From the NCBI GenBank assembly GCA_027483885.1, contig JAIXTO010000133.1, forward strand, positions 1 to 41,592: a stretch of DNA of 41,592 nt, given 5' to 3'. The notes under the pieces are model-generated. The model had not been told where the DNA came from. It did no database searches and was given only the letters and a program-made list of their open reading frames with translations. Positions 35,260 to 41,592 of this stretch are shown here, in pieces. The translations under genes were made by a program, and so were the position numbers. Source of the stretch: Rhizobiaceae bacterium. Lineage in GTDB: Bacteria > Pseudomonadota > Alphaproteobacteria > Rhizobiales > Rhizobiaceae. The first letter of the stretch is position 1. Each line of letters opens with the position of its first letter.

Positions 35260-36733
35260 GGATGCGCCTCTCGTCTGCGCCGGCCGGCGTGACAATGCCA
35301 TGCGTCTCACCGCCCTTGACGAACAGGCGCAGGCGATAGGCCTGAAACCCGGCCAGGGGCTTGCGGAGGCGCGTGCCATTTGCCCGCATCTCGTCGTCAT
35401 CGAGGAAGACGAAGCAGCGGACCGGCGTTTTCTGGAGGCGCTCGCCGACTGGTGCGATCGTTATACGCCGCTGGTGGCGTTGGAGGGTTCTCACGGCCTG
35501 TTTCTCGATATCACCGGCTCCGCCCATCTTTTTGGCGGTGAGGCAGCCCTTCTTGCGGAAATCCTGAGCCGGATGACGGCGCTCGGCATGGCGGTGCAGG
35601 GGGCTATCTCCTCGGCGCCCGGGCTTTCATCGGCCGTTGCCCGTTTTGGTGAAAGCCGGGTGATCGAGGACAGCGATATCGAGGCCGTGCTTGCCCCGCT
35701 TCCGATCGCAGCCCTGCGCGTTGGCGCCGATGTGGTGCAGGCGTTGGCGAAGGTGGGACTGAAACAGGTGGGTGACCTTCTGGAAGCGCCGCGCGCGCCG
35801 CTGGCCCGCCGCTTCGGCGCCCATCTTCTGCTGCGACTCGACCAGGCGACCGGGCTGGACGAGGAGGCGATTTCGCCGCGCCTGCCGGTGGCGAGCCTGT
35901 CAGTCGAGCGGCGGCTGGCCGAGCCGATCCAGTCGGAGGAGGATATTCTGACCCTTGCCGCGCAGGTGGCAGAGGCCCTGAAACCGAGCCTTGAGGCACG
36001 CGCTGCCGGCGGCCGGATGTTCGAGCTGGTGCTGTTTCGCGTCGATGGCAAGGTGTTTCGCTTGAGCGCCGGCGCCTCGCGTCCCTTGCGCGACGGTGCG
36101 CGCATTGCCCGCCTGTTTGCCGAGAGGCTGACGGGCGTGCATGACGATCTCGATGCCGGCTTCGGTTTCGAGATCCTGCGGATCAACGTGTTGCGCCACG
36201 AACCCTTTGACCATGCGCAGGGCGATTTCGACGGCGACGACCGCAAGCAGCAGTCGCTGGCTGATTTCATCGATCAGGTCTCGGCCCGGCTTGGGCCGGA
36301 GTGTCTAAAAACCTACCAGATGCGCGAAAGCCATATTCCCGAGCGGGCGGTGGTCGCCGTCGATGCCATTCAACACGCCCTGGGCAAACCGCAGCGCCTG
36401 CCGGAGGCGGCACCGCTCGACCATGGACACCTCCTGCAAAAGGAGCGGCCGTTGCGGTTGTTCCCGCATCCCGAACCGCTGGAAGCCTTCGCCGTCGAAG
36501 TGCCGGACGGGCCGCCGATCCGCTTTCGCTGGCGAAGGCTCACCCATCAGGTGCGCCGGGCGGAGGGGCCGGAGCGGCTGGCGGCGGAATGGTGGGTGGA
36601 TGGCGAAAATGCCCCGACGCGCGATTATTTCCGTCTGGAATCCGACAGCGGCCAGCGGTTCTGGGTCTATCGGCAGGGGCTTTACGATCAGGTCGCCAAT
36701 CCGCGCTGGTTCATGCACGGCATTTTCGCATGA
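35069..36733 (+). CDS. imuB: ImuB, inactive Y-family polymerase homologue, mutasome hub
   Basis: 554 residues from ATG 35069 (a later ATG at 35105 is possible); the frame is open further upstream inside imuA but not conserved. N-terminus [13 protein letters not shown] stands where active Y-family enzymes have the metal-binding Asp motif, and [14 protein letters not shown] stands in the place of SIDE, so catalytic acidic residues are lost, as in other ImuB. Little-finger-like domain ~310-420, then a C-terminal region with the SHIPERAV segment that probably contacts the clamp and partners. It overlaps imuA by 191 bases in another frame and dnaE2 by 4 (ATGA). Confidence 0.92.
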   Translation: MTADSIASTRQDMLFLKGSRQRILALYFPKLSTDRILRRRRGLSWRLTGRHAGGPTDPSNARPEDAPLVCAGRRDNAMRLTALDEQAQAIGLKPGQGLAEARAICPHLVVIEEDEAADRRFLEALADWCDRYTPLVALEGSHGLFLDITGSAHLFGGEAALLAEILSRMTALGMAVQGAISSAPGLSSAVARFGESRVIEDSDIEAVLAPLPIAALRVGADVVQALAKVGLKQVGDLLEAPRAPLARRFGAHLLLRLDQATGLDEEAISPRLPVASLSVERRLAEPIQSEEDILTLAAQVAEALKPSLEARAAGGRMFELVLFRVDGKVFRLSAGASRPLRDGARIARLFAERLTGVHDDLDAGFGFEILRINVLRHEPFDHAQGDFDGDDRKQQSLADFIDQVSARLGPECLKTYQMRESHIPERAVVAVDAIQHALGKPQRLPEAAPLDHGHLLQKERPLRLFPHPEPLEAFAVEVPDGPPIRFRWRRLTHQVRRAEGPERLAAEWWVDGENAPTRDYFRLESDSGQRFWVYRQGLYDQVANPRWFMHGIFA

Positions 36734-39700
36734 AACAGGCTCCAGCCTTTTGCGAACTGGGGGCACGCACCAATTTTTCCTTTCTGGAGGGCGCCTCGCA
36801 TCCGGAGGAAATGGTGCAGCAGGCCGTTTTCCTCAAACGACAGGGCCTCCTCTCAGGCCTTGGCATTGCTGACCGTAACACGGTAGCGGGTGTGGTGAAG
36901 GCGCATGCGCAACTGCGGGTGCTGAAAACTGAGACGGATCTAAAGGTCCAGCCCGGCGCGCGGCTGGTGTTTTGCGACGACACGCCTGACATGCTTGCCT
37001 ATCCCAAAAACCGCAAGGGCTGGGGCCATCTCTGCCGGCTGCTGAGTGCCGGCAATCTGCGCGCCGAAAAAGGCGATTGCCGGCTTTTCCTCGACGACCT
37101 CCTCACCTGGGGCGACGAGATGATGCTGGCCGTCCTGCCCGGCCGCCATCTGCTTGCCGATCAGCATGCCGGCGACAATTTTCTCTCCCTGCTGGAGCGC
37201 CTTCGGGAACGGTTCGGCACGGCGATCCATCTGGCGCTCTCTGCATATTATGACGGTCAGGATGTTTTTACCTTTGCGGGATTTTCCGCTTGGGCACACC
37301 AGGCGCACGTGCCCCTGATCGCCACCAACCAGCCGCTTTACCACGCCTCAGACCGCCGGCCGCTCGCAGACGTCGTCACCGCCATTCGCGAGCATGTCAC
37401 GGTGACGGAGGCCGGCTTCCGTTTTGCCGCCAATGCCGAACGTTATCTGAAGACCGCACCACAGATGGCTTCCCTCTTTCGCCGGTATCCGCAAGCGGTC
37501 GACAACAGCCTTGCCTTTTTCGATCAACTCAATTTCTCACTGGACGAATTGCAGCACAATTATCCGGAAGAGCGGGTGGAGGGCGAAACGCCCTCGCAAA
37601 CGCTGGAACGGCTGGCCCATGAAGGAGCCCGCCTGCGATATGGCGGCACGGTGCCGGAAAAAGTCAGCGCGCAGATCCGCGCCGAACTCGACCTGATTTC
37701 AGAGAAAAAATACGCGCCGTATTTTTTGACCGTGCGCAACATCATGGAATTTGCCCGCAGCCAGAACATTCTCTGCCAGGGGCGCGGATCGGCGGCCAAT
37801 TCCACCGTCTGTTATTGTCTTGGCATCACCGATGTCGATCCGATGAAGTCGTCGCTGCTGTTTGCCCGGTTCCTCTCCACCGAACGCGACGAACCGCCTG
37901 ACATTGACGTGGATTTCGAGCATGAGCGGCGCGAGGAGGTGATCCAGCATATCTACCGCACCTATGGGCGCGAGCATGCCGGCCTTGCCGCTGCCGTCAC
38001 CAGCTATCGCACGCGCTCTTCCGGCCGCGAGGTGGCCAAGGCTTTCGGGCTTTCGGAAGACGTTCAATCGGCGCTGTCGAGCACCATCTGGGGCTGGTCG
38101 ACCGATGGGCTGTCAGAGCGCGAGGCGAAAAATGCCGGGCTTGATCCGGAAGACCCGCTGACGAAGCGCGTGCTCGATTATGCCCGCCAGCTGATGAATT
38201 TTCCTCGCCACCTCACCCAACATGTCGGCGGTTTCGTGATGACCCGCGACCGGCTGGACGAGGTGGTGCCGATCATGCCCACGGCCATGCCCGGCCGCTT
38301 CATGATCGAGTGGAACAAGGACGATTTGGATACGCTCGGCATCCTGAAGGTGGATGTGCTGGCGCTTGGCATGCTCACCTGCCTTGCCAAGGCGTTTCGC
38401 CTGCTGGAAGACCATTATGGGCAGCGAAAAACGCTCGCCGGTATCCTGAAAGACGAGAAGCCGCAGGTCTACGACATGATCTGCCGCGCCGATACGGTGG
38501 GGGTCTTCCAGATCGAAAGCCGGGCGCAGATGAGCATGCTGCCCCGCCTTCGACCACGAAAATTCTACGATCTGGTGATCGAGGTGGCAATCGTGCGACC
38601 GGGGCCGATCCAGGGCGACATGGTTCACCCCTATCTCAAGCGCCGCGAGGACGAGCGGGCAGGGCGGAAAATCGAGTATCCGAGCGACGAGTTGCGCCTG
38701 GTGCTGGAGCGAACGCTCGGCGTGCCCCTGTTTCAGGAACAGGCCATGCAGATCGCCATCACGGCGGCGGAATTTTCGCCAAGCGAAGCCGACAGGCTGC
38801 GCCGCGCCATGGCCACTTTCAAGCGCACCGGCACCATTCACACCTTTCGCGACAAGATGGTGAGTAACATGGTGCGACGCGGCTATGACAAGGATTTTGC
38901 CGATCGCTGTTTCAGCCAGATCGAAGGGTTTGGCGAATACGGTTTTCCCGAAAGCCATGCGGCCTCCTTTGCGCTCCTCGTGTATGTCTCCTGCTGGTTC
39001 AAGGCGTTTTATCCGGACGTGTTTTTGGCCGCGATCCTCAATGCGCAGCCGATGGGCTTTTATGCGCCGGCCCAGCTGGTGCGCGATGCGCGCGAGCACG
39101 GGGTGAGGGTGCTGCCGGTGGACGTGAATTTTTCCGACTGGGACCAGAGCCTGGAAGAGGGCGCGGGATTTGACCCTCAGGCCATGGCAGAACAGCACAG
39201 GAGCATGGAAAACGTAATCCTCTCCAGAAAACCGGTGCGGCTTGGCTTCCGGCTGATCAAGGGCCTGTCGGAAAAGGAGATCCGGGAAAAACTGCTGGCG
39301 TTTCGAGGCACGGGTTACCGCTCGATCCGCGATCTCTGGCAACGCTCGGGCCTTGCCCGCAGCGTGATCGAGCGGCTTGCGGAGGCGGATGCCTTTCGCT
39401 CCATGGGGATCGACCGGCGCCGGGCGCTCTGGGAGGTGAAGGCGCTGGATGTGGGCAAGGCCGGCGAGAGCCTGCCGCTTTTCGACCGCACCGGCCACGA
39501 CGACCTGCAGCGGGAGCCGAACATGACCCTGCCGGACATGCCGCCTGGTGAGCAGGTGATCGAGGATTACCGCAGCCTGATGCTGTCGCTGAAGGCGCAT
39601 CCGGTCTCCTTTCTGCGCGAGACGTTTGCCGCCCGCCATATTCTGGAAGCGGAAAAGCTGCGCACCGCGCCGAAAAACCGGCGCGTGGAGATTGCCGGCC

Positions 39701-40107
39701 TCGTGCTGATCCGCCAGCGACCCGGCACGGCCAAGGTCATCTTCATGACGCTGGAGGATGAGACGGGGGTGGCCAATGCCATCATCCGGCCAAAAATCTT
39801 TGCCGCCTATCGCGCCGTGGTGATGGCCGCAAGGCTGGTGCGCATCCGCGGCCTGCTGCAGCGGGAAAACGGCGTTATCCATGTCATCGCCGACCATATC
39901 GAGGACATGACCCCGATGCTTGGCCTGCTGCAGGCTGAAACGCGGCGTTTTGGCGTGTGCGAGCGTTCCGACGAGGTATTGCGGGCGACGCGCGATCCGC
40001 GGGAAGTCCGCAACCCTTCCCTCCAGCCTTCAGCCCCAGGACCGGCCCCCTCAGGCGTCACAGATGAGAATGCCCGCGTGCTGCCGCGAGGTCGAAATTT
40101 CCACTGA
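36730..40107 (+). CDS. dnaE2: Error-prone DNA polymerase DnaE2 (ImuC)
   Basis: 1125 residues from ATG 36730, whose ATG overlaps the imuB stop. PHP domain at the N-terminus ([21 protein letters not shown]), C-family polymerase palm with [12 protein letters not shown] and catalytic PDIDVDF (Asp391, Asp393), fingers including [12 protein letters not shown] and [12 protein letters not shown], then a helix-hairpin-helix (about 850-930) and an OB fold near 990-1070 ([14 protein letters not shown]). This is the translesion DnaE paralogue; together with ImuA/ImuB it makes SOS mutagenesis. Shorter than replicative DnaE and without its tau-binding C-terminus. A 140-aa Arg/Gly-rich upstream extension of the frame is an artefact of reading imuB out of frame. 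Confidence 0.95.
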   Translation: MKQAPAFCELGARTNFSFLEGASHPEEMVQQAVFLKRQGLLSGLGIADRNTVAGVVKAHAQLRVLKTETDLKVQPGARLVFCDDTPDMLAYPKNRKGWGHLCRLLSAGNLRAEKGDCRLFLDDLLTWGDEMMLAVLPGRHLLADQHAGDNFLSLLERLRERFGTAIHLALSAYYDGQDVFTFAGFSAWAHQAHVPLIATNQPLYHASDRRPLADVVTAIREHVTVTEAGFRFAANAERYLKTAPQMASLFRRYPQAVDNSLAFFDQLNFSLDELQHNYPEERVEGETPSQTLERLAHEGARLRYGGTVPEKVSAQIRAELDLISEKKYAPYFLTVRNIMEFARSQNILCQGRGSAANSTVCYCLGITDVDPMKSSLLFARFLSTERDEPPDIDVDFEHERREEVIQHIYRTYGREHAGLAAAVTSYRTRSSGREVAKAFGLSEDVQSALSSTIWGWSTDGLSEREAKNAGLDPEDPLTKRVLDYARQLMNFPRHLTQHVGGFVMTRDRLDEVVPIMPTAMPGRFMIEWNKDDLDTLGILKVDVLALGMLTCLAKAFRLLEDHYGQRKTLAGILKDEKPQVYDMICRADTVGVFQIESRAQMSMLPRLRPRKFYDLVIEVAIVRPGPIQGDMVHPYLKRREDERAGRKIEYPSDELRLVLERTLGVPLFQEQAMQIAITAAEFSPSEADRLRRAMATFKRTGTIHTFRDKMVSNMVRRGYDKDFADRCFSQIEGFGEYGFPESHAASFALLVYVSCWFKAFYPDVFLAAILNAQPMGFYAPAQLVRDAREHGVRVLPVDVNFSDWDQSLEEGAGFDPQAMAEQHRSMENVILSRKPVRLGFRLIKGLSEKEIREKLLAFRGTGYRSIRDLWQRSGLARSVIERLAEADAFRSMGIDRRRALWEVKALDVGKAGESLPLFDRTGHDDLQREPNMTLPDMPPGEQVIEDYRSLMLSLKAHPVSFLRETFAARHILEAEKLRTAPKNRRVEIAGLVLIRQRPGTAKVIFMTLEDETGVANAIIRPKIFAAYRAVVMAARLVRIRGLLQRENGVIHVIADHIEDMTPMLGLLQAETRRFGVCERSDEVLRATRDPREVRNPSLQPSAPGPAPSGVTDENARVLPRGRNFH

Positions 40108-40214
40108 AGCGCCACCGCGATAGGCCACAGGCGCCACACGACACGGAAATGTGACACGGCCAAACCGTGCCAATTCCGCCCGAATACGGGCTTTTGGCCC
40201 TTTGCCATCGAATT

Positions 40215-40248
40215 TTTCTTGACATCGATCATCCGCTTTATCAAGAAA
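40215..40248. promoter_or_regulatory. Inverted repeat TTTCTTGA-N18-TCAAGAAA, possible operator of bfd-bfr
   Basis: Perfect 8-bp arms with an 18-base spacer, 31 bases before the bfd ATG. TTGACA at 40219-40224 inside the left arm could be a -35 element; no good -10 is seen. The shape is close to, but one base shorter than, the TGA-N19-TCA iron-responsive IRO box as I recall it, and it does not match the Irr box TTTAGAA-N3-TTCTAAA. Iron control is therefore only a guess. Confidence 0.4.
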
Positions 40249-40278
40249 GAGGATATCGAGTGTCATGTTTGATGGCTA

Positions 40279-40596
40279 ATGAGCATGCTGGTCTGTAGTT
40301 GCAATTACATCACCGATCATGAAATCAGGGACGTGATCAACGGCCTCCTGGATGAGGACTGTTGGCAGCTGATCGTGCCCTCGAAGGTTTACCACGCCAT
40401 GAGCAAGCGCGGCCGTTGCTGCGGCTGCTTCCCGAATGTCGTCGATCTCATTATCCGCACGACCGAAGAATATCATGCCTGCCGCCACTCGACGGAGGCA
40501 GAGGTTGTCGATTATATGTCACGCCTGAAGAAGTTCCACGAGGACAACAGGAGAGCGGACATTGAAAGGCGACACAAGAGTCATCGAGCGGCTTAA
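40279..40596 (+). CDS. bfd: Bacterioferritin-associated ferredoxin
   Basis: 105 residues (or 103 from ATG 40285, which gives the family-like MLVCSCN). [2Fe-2S] cysteines VCSC near the N-terminus and RCCGC about 40 residues later. The C-terminal ~35 residues ([15 protein letters not shown]) are basic and longer than E. coli Bfd (64 aa). Bfd reduces the iron core of bacterioferritin to release Fe2+. The gene overlaps bfr by 35 bases. Confidence 0.9.
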   Translation: MSMLVCSCNYITDHEIRDVINGLLDEDCWQLIVPSKVYHAMSKRGRCCGCFPNVVDLIIRTTEEYHACRHSTEAEVVDYMSRLKKFHEDNRRADIERRHKSHRAA

Positions 40597-41047
40597 CGAG
40601 GCCCTATTTCTCGAACTCGGCGCGGTCAACCAGTACTGGCTTCATTACCGGCTGCTGGAAGACTGGGGTTATACGAAACTTGCGAAGAAGGAACGGGCCG
40701 AATCGATCGAGGAAATGCAGCATGCCGACAAGCTCGTTGCGCGCATCATTTTCCTGGAAGGCCATCCCAACCTGCAGACACTCGCTCCCCTGCGCATCGG
40801 CCAGACCGTTCGCGAAGTGCTGGAAGCGGATCTGGCTGGCGAATATGACGCCCGCACGGCCTACAAGGCATCGCGCGACATCTGTCATGAAGCCGGCGAT
40901 TACGTCACCATGAAGCTGTTCGAACAGCTGCTGATCGATGAGGAAGGCCATATCGACTTCCTCGAGACACAGCTGGAACTGCTCGGCAAGCTTGGTGAAG
41001 AACGTTACGGCCTGCTGAACGCCGAATCGGCCGACTCTGCCGAATAA
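40562..41047 (+). CDS. bfr: Bacterioferritin
   Basis: 161 residues from a TTG start at 40562, supported by AGGAG 8 bases upstream and by the MKGD N-terminus of the family. Ferroxidase ligands are present (LELGAVNQY Glu18; SIEEMQHAD Glu51/His54; EADLAGE Glu94; DEEGH Glu127/His130) and Met52 in EEMQHAD is the haem ligand, so it is a true haem-containing Bfr. Stores iron as ferric mineral in a 24-mer. Translationally coupled to bfd, which lies just upstream in another frame. Confidence 0.95.
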   Translation: MKGDTRVIERLNEALFLELGAVNQYWLHYRLLEDWGYTKLAKKERAESIEEMQHADKLVARIIFLEGHPNLQTLAPLRIGQTVREVLEADLAGEYDARTAYKASRDICHEAGDYVTMKLFEQLLIDEEGHIDFLETQLELLGKLGEERYGLLNAESADSAE

Positions 41048-41064
41048 CCAGTTTCAAAACATGG

Positions 41065-41102
41065 AAAAAGCCGGCTCGCATTATCCGCAAGCCGGCTTTT
41101 TT
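41065..41102. terminator. Bidirectional terminator between bfr and rppH
   Basis: AAAAAGCCGGCT, a 14-base loop region, AGCCGGCTTTTTT. The 12-bp stem has T tracts on both strands, so it can end bfr on plus and rppH on minus. Confidence 0.92.
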
Positions 41103-41124
41103 ATTGGCTGACGCCTGAAGCGGA

Positions 41125-41592
41125 TCAGGCTTTGGTGCCGGTAAGATGCGAGAAGGCAGCAACCACCTGCTCATAAGCAGGGCGCTTGAAGGGCACAATC
41201 AAATCCGGCAGTTCCGCCATCGGCTTCCAGTCCCAGGCGTCGAATTCCTGATGCTGGCCGCTTGGCGGGTTTTCGATGTTGATTTCGCTTTCATCGCCCT
41301 CGAAGCGGAAGGCAAACCAGCGCTGGCGCTGGCCGCGATATTTGCCCTTGAGGCCAATGCCGATCAGGTGGGCGGGAAGATCGTAGTGGATCCACTCCGG
41401 CGCTTCCGCAATCAAAGACACCGTCTTCATGCCGGTTTCCTCGAACAGTTCGCGGTAGGCGGCATCACGCGGATCCTCGCCCTTGTCGATACCGCCCTGC
41501 GGCATCTGCCAGAGCTGCGGCGATCCATCCGATTCGCTGTTGCCTTCCGACAGCCGGCGACCGACCCAGACGAGACCGTCGCGGTTCAGCAC
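41125..41592 (-). CDS. rppH: RNA pyrophosphohydrolase RppH (Nudix); 5' end outside window
   Basis: 155 residues visible; the codon at the window edge is not the true start, since the family begins ~20 residues earlier. Nudix box [22 protein letters not shown] is complete, preceded by WQMPQGG, and [17 protein letters not shown] and [17 protein letters not shown] are RppH marks. It converts 5'-triphosphate RNA ends to monophosphate and so primes decay; related plant-type enzymes hydrolyse diadenosine polyphosphates. Shares the terminator with bfr. Confidence 0.93.
   Translation of the reverse strand: MLNRDGLVWVGRRLSEGNSESDGSPQLWQMPQGGIDKGEDPRDAAYRELFEETGMKTVSLIAEAPEWIHYDLPAHLIGIGLKGKYRGQRQRWFAFRFEGDESEINIENPPSGQHQEFDAWDWKPMAELPDLIVPFKRPAYEQVVAAFSHLTGTKA

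Noticed and set aside
36301..36729. In-frame upstream extension of dnaE2
   Set aside because: Arg/Gly/Pro-rich reading of imuB in another frame; the ATG at 36730 matches the family N-terminus and overlaps the imuB stop.
38113..39897. 594-codon minus-strand frame opposite dnaE2
   Set aside because: Shadow of the DnaE2 polymerase domain; no recognisable domain.
1..41592. tRNA, rRNA, CRISPR arrays, insertion sequences, prophage or integration sites
   Set aside because: None seen: no tandem spaced repeats, no transposase or integrase motif, no tRNA-like cloverleaf noticed; small structured RNAs could be missed by eye.

Overview
The window looks like chromosome of a Rhizobiaceae alphaproteobacterium (Rhizobium/Agrobacterium group). 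Evidence: high G+C coding bias, rsmB - heparinase II/III - purH in a row, a 180-kDa type NAD-glutamate dehydrogenase, an SdhAF4/DUF1674 protein, the imuA-imuB-dnaE2 mutasome under an alphaproteobacterial LexA box (GAAC-N7-GAAC), and a rhizobial-type bfd-bfr pair. No tRNA, rRNA, insertion sequence, phage gene, CRISPR array or integration site was seen. Genes are tightly packed and all but the two cut by the window ends look intact.

Layout. 1-5274: the end of an RpfF-type crotonase (DSF synthase-like) runs into a convergent two-gene operon: an RpfC-type hybrid histidine kinase and a response regulator whose receiver resembles RpfG but whose output is PAS-GGDEF-EAL. 5275-6622: two unrecognised small genes and sdhAF4. 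6758-12716: htpX, rsmB, a heparinase II/III-family gene and purH, closed by a strong terminator. 12726-18903 (minus): NAD-glutamate dehydrogenase followed by a UMF1-type MFS transporter. 19053-22795: pyridoxal kinase, beta-carbonic anhydrase, a secreted MltB-like lytic transglycosylase and asd; upstream of asd is a possible 39-residue small protein. 23210-27201: a three-gene sugar-nucleotide/O-antigen initiation operon (WecA/WbpL-like transferase, SDR reductase/epimerase, WbpM-like 4,6-dehydratase), convergent with a PAP2 phosphatase. 28224-30935 (minus): a small membrane protein, leuD, a RidA-family protein and leuB with its terminator. 31047-33618: a CitE-like lyase, DUF1737 and a MurA-family enzyme carrying Asp at the usual catalytic Cys. 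33632-34075 (minus): a small zincin. 34212-40107: the SOS mutasome imuA-imuB-dnaE2. 40279-41047: bfd-bfr. The window ends in rppH (minus, cut).

The most unusual part is the left end. RpfF, RpfC and an RpfG-like receiver occur in the same convergent arrangement I recall for Xanthomonas rpfF / rpfGHC, but here the receiver drives a bifunctional-looking c-di-GMP synthase/phosphodiesterase instead of an HD-GYP phosphodiesterase. This suggests a complete fatty-acid (DSF-type) quorum-sensing circuit wired to c-di-GMP with a swapped output. Identification rests on motifs and on family sequences recalled from memory; no database search was run.
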